Origin: a virus
Virus record (IMG/VR): IMGVR_UViG_3300045993_000214
Location: 1 to 27,500 of that record
DNA length: 27,500 bases
Direction: 5' to 3' (one strand)
The notes under the pieces are model-generated. The model did no database searches, was not told the origin of the DNA, and saw only the letters and a list, made by a program, of their open reading frames with translations. Made by a program: the position numbers and the translations under genes. Every line of letters starts with the position of its first letter. The stretch's first letter is position 1. Of the stretch, positions 19,484-27,493 are shown one piece after another.

Positions 19484-19636
19484 ATGAGCGACCACAGCAC
19501 AGAAAATGATAAGCAAGAAATAGTAAAACCTACAGTTCAGAAGATGGTAGATGAGTCACCTGGACTGAATATTGAAGCTAGATTTAAAATATTTGACCCA
19601 GATACGGGCGAAGTTATGTTAGAAGGGCGAGGGTAA
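19484..19636 (+). CDS. 50-aa small protein, possible virion-associated peptide
   Basis: A short complete frame fills the gap between the giant gene and the 202-aa structural gene. The first half is polar and charged (MSDHSTENDKQEIVKP). The C-terminal part reads IEARFKIFDPDTGEVMLEGR, which resembles residues 7-25 of the next protein, where KISDPINGEIFVDKDN occurs; the shared core is F/I-K-I-x-DP-x-(T/N)-GE-(V/I). Its TAA overlaps the next ATG by one base, the same arrangement as two other gene pairs here, which favours a real translated gene. Against it, no convincing ribosome site precedes ATG 19484, and a candidate promoter box overlaps its leader. It could be the remnant of a duplicated N terminus or a small partner of the following protein. 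No function is recognised. Confidence 0.6.
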   Translation: MSDHSTENDKQEIVKPTVQKMVDESPGLNIEARFKIFDPDTGEVMLEGRG

Positions 19637-20244
19637 TGGATTCATTTCAGTTAAAAGTTGAAGGACATATTAAGATTTCTGACCCGATCAACGGTGAAAT
19701 CTTTGTGGATAAAGATAATGCCATACATTACGAGAACTTCTCTGAAGCATTAGCATACGGGGTTTCAAATAAAAGCACTGGATACATTTACGAAATGCAC
19801 TTGGGCAATGGTGGAACCAGCGTAGATCCTACGGGAGTTATTAGTTACTTGCCACCAAATTCAAGAGGTCAAAATGCTAACCTGTACAGCCCAACATTCT
19901 ACAAGCTCATTGACAATACGAGCGTCTTAAACCACGACAACCTCCGCAATAAAATGGAAGTCCGTCATATTCCTGGTACTATCTATACTGACATTTTAGT
20001 GACTTGCTTGCTTGACTACGGTGAGCCAAATGGTCAAGCAGCATTTGATAACAGCCAAAATTTAAATGGTCAATATGTTTTTGATGAACTCGGGCTTAAA
20101 GGATATGCGGCTGGTGCACCAGGTACGGGTAAATTATTAACACATGTTATATTCCACCCAGTACAAAAATCATTGAATCGTTTGATTCAAATTGATTACA
20201 CAGTGAGAATTAGCGCCTTAACTAACCTGAATTCAATAGGATAA
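19636..20244 (+). CDS. Virion structural protein, DP-x-x-GE-I N-terminal motif family (202 aa)
   Basis: Conserved-looking structural protein with no assigned T4 counterpart. The N terminus, KISDPINGEIFVDKDNAIHY followed by ENFSEALAYGVSN, matches a pattern I associate with structural proteins of cyanophage-like T4 relatives (a 'DP-x-TG-x-x-x-V-x-K-x-NAIHY' box followed by a helix). The middle (GYIYEMHLGNGGTSVDPTGV) and end (TYPE 'DYTVRISALTNLN') are beta-rich, without signal peptide or membrane segment. It starts on the stop of the 50-aa gene and ends four bases before fibre 1, with AGGA at 20238 serving the fibre start. Between baseplate and fibre genes, a baseplate-fibre connector is a reasonable guess, but the sequence does not prove it. 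It shows no similarity to T4 gp8 or gp9 that I can see. Confidence 0.65.
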   Translation: MDSFQLKVEGHIKISDPINGEIFVDKDNAIHYENFSEALAYGVSNKSTGYIYEMHLGNGGTSVDPTGVISYLPPNSRGQNANLYSPTFYKLIDNTSVLNHDNLRNKMEVRHIPGTIYTDILVTCLLDYGEPNGQAAFDNSQNLNGQYVFDELGLKGYAAGAPGTGKLLTHVIFHPVQKSLNRLIQIDYTVRISALTNLNSIG

Positions 20245-20248
20245 GCGA

Positions 20249-21973
20249 ATGGCATACGTTATTACTACTACAAATGGAAAAATTTATGCTACATTGGGCG
20301 AGGGTGTCATTGATGATAGTTTAGGTGTAGCATTGATTGGTCAAAACTATCATAACTATGGGCAACATATTGCCAATAACTTTGTCAGACTGTTAGAGCA
20401 CCAAGCTAGCGATACTCCGCCACTCAACCCAATTGCTGGACAAATTTGGTGGAGTACAAAAGAGCATGTGTTATATTTCTTTGATGGCAACCGCTTTAAG
20501 CCATGTTCAAGTAGTGCCATTGGAATTGATCCGCCAGTCAAACCACTTGACGGTGACCAGTGGTGGGACACAGTTAATGATCAATTAAGAATTTACACTG
20601 GAACTGAGTGGAGAGTTATCGGACCGCTATACACAAAAGCACAAGGGTTTACGGGGATAATCCCAGTCACTATTAGTGACATTTCCTTTCCAATAGCATC
20701 ACACACTGTTTCTAAATTGCAAGTCAATGGGATAACCGTCGGTATCATTAGTAGCGATGATGAGTTTCCAGTAGCCAGTGGAATTGAAGGTATCTATTCT
20801 CACTCAGTTAGAAATGCAACAAATAATACATACGAATATAGAATATCACCAGGTATTACACTTGCATCAAATGCAGTATTATATGGTACTACGGTCAATG
20901 CACAGCAGCTTGACGGAGTAGATGCCGCTAACTATCTCAGAAAAGATGTTGCGTCAAGTGTTATCAATGGTAGTATTGCAGTTAAGGGACTTAGTGGAGT
21001 ATCTGTTGGAACTCAAAGCTCACTAGCATTATACGAAGACACTAGCGGGATTCATCATATTGATTCACCTAGTGCCAATTTAACCATTAGCTCTGGCAGT
21101 GCATCTATTACATTAAGCAGTATCGATGGTAGTGTTCAATCATCATTGATACCAGTCAATGATGCAGACATTACAAATAAATTATATGTTGATTCAACGA
21201 TAACATCTACGGATCAAGCTACGCGAAATTACATTGATAATCAGCTATCGGCAGTTGCTGGTACAGCGCCCGGCAGTATTTCATCATTGAGTGTATTGTC
21301 ACAGGCATTGAATAATGATTCATTATTTTATGTTAACAATAATGCAGCATTAGCGTTAAAGGCCGACAAGAATAGCCCAGCATTGACAGGATTACCAACT
21401 GCAACGACTGCCCCAGCCGCCGATAGCACAACCAGGATAGCTACTACGGAGTTTGTCCATAGCGTATTAAACTCTGGAGTTAATGTTAATGCGCTGACCT
21501 CGGCTCTGCTTCCGGCTACAGACAATGCCATTGACATTGGCTCACAGACTCTACGATTTAGAAATATTTACGGAACAGCAATGAGTTCCAAATACGCTGA
21601 CTTGGCAGAAAAATATACGTCAGATATTGACTACCTGCCAGGACATGTTCTTATATTCGGCGGGTCGAAGGAAGTGACAAAGAGCACACGATATTGCGAT
21701 CCGCGAATCGCCGGCGTGGTATCAGAAAGCCCAGCTTACTTGATGAATGATAGATCGCCAGGCGTTCCAGTCGCATTGACTGGTAAGGTGGCATGCAAAG
21801 TATATGGTCCAGTTAAGAAGGGTGCTATGCTAGTTAGTTCAGAGTTTCCGGGCATTGCAAAAGTGCTAGTAACGCAAGCAGATTGGGCACCTGGCTGTGT
21901 AATAGGAAAAAGTTTAGAAGATAGCAACGAATCAGGAATTCATAGTGTTATGATTTCTGTTGGAAGATTTTAA
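20249..21973 (+). CDS. Tail fibre protein 1 (paralogue with YADLAEKY C-terminal domain)
   Basis: First of three paralogous fibres. Residues 1-135 form the shared attachment module: VALIGQNYHNYGQHIANNFV, then LNPIAGQIWWST and a second GDQWWDT...LRIYTGTEWRVIG repeat. The middle is a Ser/Ala/Thr-rich shaft with NKLYVDSTI (about residue 310-320) and one TTAPAADSTTRIATTEFVHS repeat (about 385-405) of the type seen in lambda/T4 long tail fibres. Residues 449-574 form a compact C-terminal domain starting YADLAEKYTSD, with IAGVVSESPAYLMND and VALTGKVACKVYGPVKKGAM, shared with fibre 3. This end is likely to trimerise or cap the tip; part of it recalls the Peptidase G2 autoproteolytic family, but that is a weak impression. 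The gene follows the 202-aa gene by four bases. Tail-fibre identity is well supported; the receptor is unknown. Confidence 0.83.
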   Translation: MAYVITTTNGKIYATLGEGVIDDSLGVALIGQNYHNYGQHIANNFVRLLEHQASDTPPLNPIAGQIWWSTKEHVLYFFDGNRFKPCSSSAIGIDPPVKPLDGDQWWDTVNDQLRIYTGTEWRVIGPLYTKAQGFTGIIPVTISDISFPIASHTVSKLQVNGITVGIISSDDEFPVASGIEGIYSHSVRNATNNTYEYRISPGITLASNAVLYGTTVNAQQLDGVDAANYLRKDVASSVINGSIAVKGLSGVSVGTQSSLALYEDTSGIHHIDSPSANLTISSGSASITLSSIDGSVQSSLIPVNDADITNKLYVDSTITSTDQATRNYIDNQLSAVAGTAPGSISSLSVLSQALNNDSLFYVNNNAALALKADKNSPALTGLPTATTAPAADSTTRIATTEFVHSVLNSGVNVNALTSALLPATDNAIDIGSQTLRFRNIYGTAMSSKYADLAEKYTSDIDYLPGHVLIFGGSKEVTKSTRYCDPRIAGVVSESPAYLMNDRSPGVPVALTGKVACKVYGPVKKGAMLVSSEFPGIAKVLVTQADWAPGCVIGKSLEDSNESGIHSVMISVGRF

Positions 21974-21986
21974 GGAATATACATAG

Positions 21987-24584
21987 ATGTCATACAATAT
22001 AACATTAACAAGCGGTCAAACACTAGTCAATATTGATGACGGTAAGTTTGACGATACGCATACCAGTCTAAACTTATTTGGTAAAAACTTTGCTGGTTAC
22101 GGAGATCTGCTTAACGAAAACTTTGTTAAGCTATTAGAAAATTTCTCAATGAATTCTGCACCACCGAATGCATTACAAGGGCAATTATGGTGGGATAGTA
22201 ATAATGGACTATTAAAAATTAAAACTACTGGGGATTGGAAGATAGTTAGCGGCCCCACCGCCTCAGCAATACAACCGAACTTATCAACCATTGGTGATAC
22301 TTGGTGGAATACGGATACATCACAGCTAAATGTTTATAACGGGTCTGACTGGACAACAGTTGGCCCAGTTTATACAGCCGCCCAAGGAAAATCAGGTCCA
22401 TTCGCACTATCAATAGCAGACTTAACAGCAAATCTTCATACAGCCATTGGATTTTATATCGGCGGAACAGTAGTAGGTATCTTCAGCAAAGATACTACAT
22501 ATACGACTAGCCAAATTGCTGGCTTTTCAACCATCAAACCTGGATTTAATCTTCCAGTAGGAACTAGTCAGTATTATGGAAATTCAGAAAACTCATTGAG
22601 TTTAGGTGGTGTATTAGCAGCAAACTATATTAGATCTGATGTCGATAGCGGTACATCACACAAGTTTAGCATCAATAATACAGACGGATTGCATGTTGGC
22701 ACACAAGGAACTGAACTTGATTTTTCAATCAAAGTACAAAATAACGCAGTAAGATTATCAAGCCATACCAGTGGTCAAAATACAGAGTTTTATGTTACCC
22801 TTGCTGGGGTTCCATCGCTCGCACTGCGGTTAAACGGATCCACTGGATTAGTGACGGTTGCTGGTGATCCAGTAGAAGATCTTGGCGTGGCTACAAGACA
22901 TTATGTTGACAATACATTAGCAACTGCGGGCAGTCAATGGATCAAAATAGATGGGTCAACTCCAATTACTGGAAATTTAGTGCCGGCTGGTAATAGTGTT
23001 CAATCTCTTGGGTCAGCATTGAATCCATTTAATGAAATTCGTAGCACATCATTCATTGGTAATAGTATTACCGCAGCGAGTGGTATTTTTAACTTCGCTA
23101 CAGTAGCATTGACCCCGTTTAACGATGCATCAGCAACATCTAAACATTATGTTGATACTGTGTTATCAATTCAAAATGATCAACAGACTGCATACACTGA
23201 TTTGACTGTTGGAAATTTGATAGGTGGGGCTCCTGGAAATATGTCAACATTAGGTGCATTGGCGGCAGCATTAAACGGTAGCACAACATTTGGGGTCGAT
23301 ACCAATAATGCATTGTTAGAATTGGCTCCAAAATTTAGCCCGTTTCTTGATGGTATTCCTACTGCATTAACGGCACCGTCAACGGAACCGGCGTCGGGCC
23401 GACTTGCAACAACACTATATGTTAAAACAGCAATAGATTCAGAGCATAATGATATGCATAATACATTATCAAACTATGCACAACTTGATAGCCCGTCATT
23501 CAGTGGAACCCCAGTCTTGTCTAATCCACCGAGCAATAATAATATTCCAAATGCTATTGCTTCTACAAATTTTGTAGTCAGTGAATTAACCAACAGTATG
23601 AATGGACTTGTAACATCATTGAATGAATTTGCACGACTTGACAGCCCAGGATTTATTGGATACCCATCAGCGACGACAGCTTCGTCATTGCCAGTAACTG
23701 ACAGCACCGATAAACTAGCAACAACTGCCTTTGTTAATGCTAAAGTAACTGATGCCATTAATGCAATTACCACCTTACCGACCTCGATTGGCCAATTAAC
23801 AAACGCACGATTAATTGGTGGAAGTAGCTTCAACGGAACTGCTGATATTACTGTTCAATCAGCAACCAGTGGATTCACTGTTTCTGGTGGTAAATTAAAT
23901 GTTGGTGCATCTACTGCGTCACAGGCAGCAATGAATATCGCAGTTGGAACAACCCCGCAATCTAATATTACCGCAGACGGTGATTTGTGGGTAGATGGCA
24001 ATGGGCTTAATGTAAGATTGGGTGGTGCGCCAAAAACAGTATGGCACTCTGGGAATTTAAACATAACTCAGTTTACAGCGCCAAAGGCCAATCAAGTAGT
24101 AGTCGGAACAACGGGTGTCGGAGTTTATAACGTAGTTTACAACCTCGGCGATAACGTGTATTCAAGTTCATCAGTTCAACTTAACCCAGCAAATGGTGCA
24201 ATAAATGCTGGTATTTTGACATTAAGCAGTAATGCAACCATTGGTGGAGATTTAAATGTTACGGGTGAAATTGCTGGTGGGTTGTCTGACGATAGACTTA
24301 AGACTAGGTTAGGCAACATTGAAAATGCATTGGATAAAATTTGCACACTAACTGGTTTTTATTATGAAGCAAACGACAAGGCACAATCATTAGGGTTTGA
24401 TACTAAACGACAGGTTGGTGTTAGTGCTCAAAAGACGCAAGAAACAATGCCTGAACTTATTCGCCCAGCGCCCGTGGATCCAGAATATATGACTCTGCAA
24501 TATGAAAAATTTGTCCCGTTTATTATTGAGGCCATTAAGGAATTGCGTGCTCAAGTAGATGAAATTAAGAGTGTGTTAAAATAA
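21987..24584 (+). CDS. Tail fibre protein 2 with C-terminal Peptidase S74 chaperone domain
   Basis: Largest fibre (865 aa). Residues 1-140 repeat the attachment module: LFGKNFAGYGDLLNENFVKL, LQGQLWWDS and GDTWWNTDTSQLNVYNGSDW. A shaft module around residues 233-310 ends DLGVATRHYVDNTL and recurs in fibre 3. Three tandem lambda/T4 fibre-type repeats follow near residues 452, 502 and 554, ending RLATTLYVK, AIASTNFVV and KLATTAFVN. Residues 767-865 form an intramolecular chaperone: SDDRLKTRLGNIENALDKIC, then LTGFYYE, VGVSAQKTQE and YEKFVPFIIEAIKELRAQVD. Ser767 and Lys772 have the spacing of the Ser-Lys dyad that self-cleaves S74 domains after trimer folding, so the mature fibre should lose about 99 residues. 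AAGGA at 21972-21976 precedes the ATG. It closely resembles fibre 3 at the N terminus and differs completely at the C terminus. Confidence 0.87.
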   Translation: MSYNITLTSGQTLVNIDDGKFDDTHTSLNLFGKNFAGYGDLLNENFVKLLENFSMNSAPPNALQGQLWWDSNNGLLKIKTTGDWKIVSGPTASAIQPNLSTIGDTWWNTDTSQLNVYNGSDWTTVGPVYTAAQGKSGPFALSIADLTANLHTAIGFYIGGTVVGIFSKDTTYTTSQIAGFSTIKPGFNLPVGTSQYYGNSENSLSLGGVLAANYIRSDVDSGTSHKFSINNTDGLHVGTQGTELDFSIKVQNNAVRLSSHTSGQNTEFYVTLAGVPSLALRLNGSTGLVTVAGDPVEDLGVATRHYVDNTLATAGSQWIKIDGSTPITGNLVPAGNSVQSLGSALNPFNEIRSTSFIGNSITAASGIFNFATVALTPFNDASATSKHYVDTVLSIQNDQQTAYTDLTVGNLIGGAPGNMSTLGALAAALNGSTTFGVDTNNALLELAPKFSPFLDGIPTALTAPSTEPASGRLATTLYVKTAIDSEHNDMHNTLSNYAQLDSPSFSGTPVLSNPPSNNNIPNAIASTNFVVSELTNSMNGLVTSLNEFARLDSPGFIGYPSATTASSLPVTDSTDKLATTAFVNAKVTDAINAITTLPTSIGQLTNARLIGGSSFNGTADITVQSATSGFTVSGGKLNVGASTASQAAMNIAVGTTPQSNITADGDLWVDGNGLNVRLGGAPKTVWHSGNLNITQFTAPKANQVVVGTTGVGVYNVVYNLGDNVYSSSSVQLNPANGAINAGILTLSSNATIGGDLNVTGEIAGGLSDDRLKTRLGNIENALDKICTLTGFYYEANDKAQSLGFDTKRQVGVSAQKTQETMPELIRPAPVDPEYMTLQYEKFVPFIIEAIKELRAQVDEIKSVLK

Positions 24585-24586
24585 AA

Positions 24587-25498
24587 ATGGCAATACCATC
24601 AACTGGCAAAATTACGTGGAGTATGATACTTGCAGAGTTTGGCGGCACTAAGGGAACTGCTAAACTTAGTGACTATCACCGTGGTGGTAACCGCGTCACA
24701 GCTAATAATGTTAATATACCTACTGCTGGGCCGATTTATTGGAGCCACTTCCGCGGTGCGACAAGTTACGTCCCTGGATCCATCATCGTAAATTGGCCAA
24801 CACAAGTCCAATCCTGGACTGTGCCTGGTTGGGTTCATCAAGTAAATATTGAACTAGTTGGTGCAGCGGGGGGAGGCGGGGGAGGCGACGGTGGTTTACC
24901 AGGCGCAGCTGGTGCTCCTGGAAGTTATCTGCACGGCACCTTGGCCGTTACCCCAGGGCAAGTTTATGTTTTATATAACAGCAACGGCGGAACTGGTGGT
25001 CAAGGTAATGCCAGCAATGCCGCAGGTGGCGGCGGTGGAATAAGCTCATCATATTTTGGTGGTGCCAAAGGTGGTAATGCTGGTGGCAGTGGAAGTTCTG
25101 GTGCTGGCGGCGGCGGCGGCGCCGCATCAGTAATATTGTTAAGTGGGCAGGCTGGACCTATTGCCGTTGCAGGGGGCGGTGGCGGTGGCGGTGGTGCTGG
25201 TGTTCGTGGTGGCTCATCTCCACAAATGCCTATTTCATACGATCCTGCTTCTGGAACAAGTGGCGGGCCTGGCAATACTAAATCAGGAGACGGTGGCGGT
25301 GCAGGTGGCGGTGGTGGTGGTTGGTATGGGGGTGCTGGCGGCACTTGCCCAAGCGGTGATGTTTTTGGATATTCTGGAGCGTCTGGAGGCTCACTGGTTC
25401 CGGCGGGGTGGGCTAAAGCAACCGCAAGTAACAACAGTGCAGCATCATCAGGTAATGGCGCAAACGGTGGCAACGGATGGATAAAGATTAGTTGGTAA
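24587..25498 (+). CDS. Glycine-rich tail fibre adhesin-like protein
   Basis: Small head followed by a glycine-rich body. Residues 1-55 (MAIPSTGKITWSMILAEFGG, then KLSDYHRGG and IYWSHFRGA) match a leader found in many phage tail proteins, an 'EFGG...LSDYYRGG' pattern. Residues about 65-92 (WPTQVQSWTVPGWVHQVNIE) begin a beta strand pair leading into LVGAAGGGGGGDGG, and from 92 to 296 glycine dominates, in runs of up to eight interrupted by short polar or aromatic segments, ending GGNGWIKISW. Glycine-rich bodies of this kind form polyglycine type II helix bundles in the receptor-binding gp38 adhesins of T2- and S16-like phages; that is a comparison, not shown homology. Located between fibres 2 and 3, two bases after fibre 2. 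No clear ribosome site is seen, so coupling to fibre 2 is likely. It may be a tip adhesin or a separate short fibre. Confidence 0.72.
   Translation: MAIPSTGKITWSMILAEFGGTKGTAKLSDYHRGGNRVTANNVNIPTAGPIYWSHFRGATSYVPGSIIVNWPTQVQSWTVPGWVHQVNIELVGAAGGGGGGDGGLPGAAGAPGSYLHGTLAVTPGQVYVLYNSNGGTGGQGNASNAAGGGGGISSSYFGGAKGGNAGGSGSSGAGGGGGAASVILLSGQAGPIAVAGGGGGGGGAGVRGGSSPQMPISYDPASGTSGGPGNTKSGDGGGAGGGGGGWYGGAGGTCPSGDVFGYSGASGGSLVPAGWAKATASNNSAASSGNGANGGNGWIKISW
24869..25330 (+). repeat. GGN-codon-rich tract encoding the polyglycine body
   Basis: Repeated GGT/GGC/GGG codons raise local GC well above the AT-rich surroundings. The densest runs are near 24869-24890, 25106-25122, 25170-25200 and 25294-25321. 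Such short-unit tracts can change length by slippage or recombination in frame steps of three. Confidence 0.7.
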
Positions 25499-25528
25499 AG
25501 TGAGTAAATAACTGGTTATTAAAAGCAG

Positions 25529-25536
25529 CATAAATA
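25529..25536 (+). promoter_or_regulatory. Candidate T4-type late promoter upstream of fibre 3
   Basis: CATAAATA lies in the 60-base gap after the glycine-rich gene, the longest gap in the window. Transcription would start near 25542, giving a leader of about 17 bases that contains the TGGAG ribosome site. This geometry matches the box before gene 6 and suggests fibre 3 is a separate late transcription unit. Confidence 0.45.
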
Positions 25537-25546
25537 ATACAAATAG

Positions 25547-25551
25547 TGGAG
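25547..25551 (+). promoter_or_regulatory. Ribosome binding site of fibre 3
   Basis: TGGAG ends seven bases before ATG 25559 and fixes the start, which also aligns with the starts of fibres 1 and 2 (all begin M-(A/S)-Y-x-I-T). Confidence 0.55.
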
Positions 25552-25558
25552 TAGTTCA

Positions 25559-27493
25559 ATGGCATACAATATTACATTAACCAACGGTCATAACTTAGTA
25601 ACTGTTGCTGACGGCACAACCGAAAGCAACTTTACAAGCTTAACGCTGATTGGTAAAAATTTCGCAGGTTACGGCGCTTTCTTAAACGAAAACTTTGTAA
25701 AGCTGCTTGAAAATTTTTCAAATAGCACGGCACCATCCAACCCATTGGCAGGTCAACTTTGGTGGGATTCTGTTAATAAGTCCCTTAAGGTATACTCAGC
25801 CAACGTTTGGAAAACAGTATCAAGCTCAACAGCGGCATCAACTAGTCCAGCTGGGGCAATCACTGGAGACTTATGGTGGGATACATCAGCAGGCGGCGGG
25901 CAATTAAAAGTATGGGATGGTACAGCCTGGGTAGTTATTGGACCAGCATTCACCGCAGTTATGGGTCAGACAGGTATCCTAGCTAAAACAATAGCTGAAT
26001 CTGGTAATGCATCAGCAGTCCACATCGTTGTATATTTTTATGTAAATAACACGGTCGTTGCTATCCTTAGTAAGGACCCATCGTTTGATGTATCATCAGA
26101 GCCAGGGTTTACCACTATTAATCCAGGTTTCAATCTATCATCAACAAACAATCTTGCATATTATGGTAATGCAAACAATGCACTAAGCTTAGGTGGTGTT
26201 TTAGCAGCAAACTACCTAAAATCAAATATTGACCAAACTACGCAAGGTGCCTTTACTGTGCAGGGCGGCGGTGGTTTAACTGTTGGTGCTGGTGGTGATT
26301 TTAATGTAAGCACTACCACAACAGCAGTCAATGTAGTTAGTGCAGCATCTGGTAAAGATATGAAATTCTGGGTTAATGTATCTGGAATCTCTAAGAACCT
26401 ACTTACATTAAATGGAACGTCTGGTGCAATCACCGTCTTAGCTGACCCAACCACAGATATGGGAGTAGCTACAAGACAATATGTTGATAATGTATTAACG
26501 GGATCTGGTAGCACAGTATTGAAACGTGATGGAACAAATACTATCACTGGGGTCATTGTTCCAGATGGCAATGGAACACGTAATTTTGGATCAGCCAGCT
26601 CAGCTTTTAACAATATCTATGCAGTTCACCATGTTGGTAATTTGACTGGTACCGCAGATAATGCACTAGCATTGAATGGAGTTCCATATACAAGCTATGC
26701 TAGAACTGATGCAGCACCAACATTTTTAACAAATGCTGGATTAACATTGGGTACAGGCAGCGATTTTACGATTGATGTCACAGCCTCACCAAATGCAGTC
26801 AACTTAAAAAGCAACACACAGAATAAGAGTATCAATATCAACGTAAATCGTGGTGGTACACCAACAACTGCGATTGCAATTGATGGGACCACTGGATTAG
26901 CTACGGTGGTTGGAGATCCAACATCTTCGCTTGGTATTGCAACACGCCAGTATGTTGATTCACATTCGGGTATCGTTAATTTAACCTCAGTAGCGCAAAA
27001 TATTTTACCAAGCCAGAATCTAACATACTCCATTGGTTCAGGTACAATGAAATGGACTGACATTTGGGCGACCACGTTCCATGGGAATGCTTCAACAGCT
27101 AACTACGCTGACTTAGCAGAACGCTTTGCATCTGATCAACCATACAGCCCTGGTACAGTTGTTGAACTTGGTGGCGCCGCAGAAATCACCAAATCGGTTA
27201 CAGAACTGAGTGATAATGTATTTGGTGTGATAAGTACGAAAGCAGCATATTTAATGAACGCAGGTGCAGGAACTGATACGACACACCCACCAATCGCAAT
27301 TCAAGGTCGTGTGCCAGTCCGTGTCATTGGCGTGGTAAGAAAGGGTGATCGTTTAGTTAGTGCTGGTAATGGTTTAGCTCGTGCAGCATCAAGAAGTGAA
27401 ATTACATCGTTTAATGTGATTGGTCGTGCTCTTGAAGATAAACTTACCAGTATTGAAGGAACAGTAGAAGCAATAGTGAAGTTGAATAGCTAA
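25559..27493 (+). CDS. Tail fibre protein 3 (paralogue with YADLAERF C-terminal domain)
   Basis: Third paralogue, 644 aa. Residues 1-140 carry the attachment module nearly as in fibre 2: LIGKNFAGYGAFLNENFVKL, LAGQLWWDS, GDLWWDTSAGGGQLKVWDGT. The shaft has two copies of a module of about 75 residues that starts GLT-(V/L)-G-x-G-x-DF and ends (V/I)-ATRQYVD, at about 237-310 and 391-467, each followed by a short 'G-S-x-x-x-F/W-x-x-I-(Y/W)-A' turn segment (NFGSASSAFNNIYAVHHVGN; YSIGSGTMKWTDIWATTFHG). Residues 516-644 repeat the C-terminal domain of fibre 1: YADLAERFASDQPYSPGTVV, VFGVISTKAAYLMN, IAIQGRVPVRVIGVVRKGDR and a last strand VEAIVKLNS. So fibre 3 combines a fibre 2-like front with a fibre 1-like end, suggesting recombination between paralogues. 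It has its own ribosome site and candidate late promoter. Tail-fibre identity is well supported; the target is unknown. Confidence 0.85.
   Translation: MAYNITLTNGHNLVTVADGTTESNFTSLTLIGKNFAGYGAFLNENFVKLLENFSNSTAPSNPLAGQLWWDSVNKSLKVYSANVWKTVSSSTAASTSPAGAITGDLWWDTSAGGGQLKVWDGTAWVVIGPAFTAVMGQTGILAKTIAESGNASAVHIVVYFYVNNTVVAILSKDPSFDVSSEPGFTTINPGFNLSSTNNLAYYGNANNALSLGGVLAANYLKSNIDQTTQGAFTVQGGGGLTVGAGGDFNVSTTTTAVNVVSAASGKDMKFWVNVSGISKNLLTLNGTSGAITVLADPTTDMGVATRQYVDNVLTGSGSTVLKRDGTNTITGVIVPDGNGTRNFGSASSAFNNIYAVHHVGNLTGTADNALALNGVPYTSYARTDAAPTFLTNAGLTLGTGSDFTIDVTASPNAVNLKSNTQNKSININVNRGGTPTTAIAIDGTTGLATVVGDPTSSLGIATRQYVDSHSGIVNLTSVAQNILPSQNLTYSIGSGTMKWTDIWATTFHGNASTANYADLAERFASDQPYSPGTVVELGGAAEITKSVTELSDNVFGVISTKAAYLMNAGAGTDTTHPPIAIQGRVPVRVIGVVRKGDRLVSAGNGLARAASRSEITSFNVIGRALEDKLTSIEGTVEAIVKLNS

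Noticed and set aside
24869-25330. Collagen-like domain in the glycine-rich protein
   Set aside because: The glycines come in runs and not as regular G-x-y triplets with proline, so a collagen helix is not supported.
25000-25473. 157-codon antisense proline-rich frame
   Set aside because: It is the complement of glycine GGN codons, which read as proline on the other strand. It is a composition artefact.
25507-25520. Inverted repeat AATAAC-TG-GTTATT after the glycine-rich gene as a possible terminator
   Set aside because: The stem is short and almost only A-T pairs, the loop would be too small unless the stem shrinks to five pairs, and no T-run follows. Not a convincing terminator.
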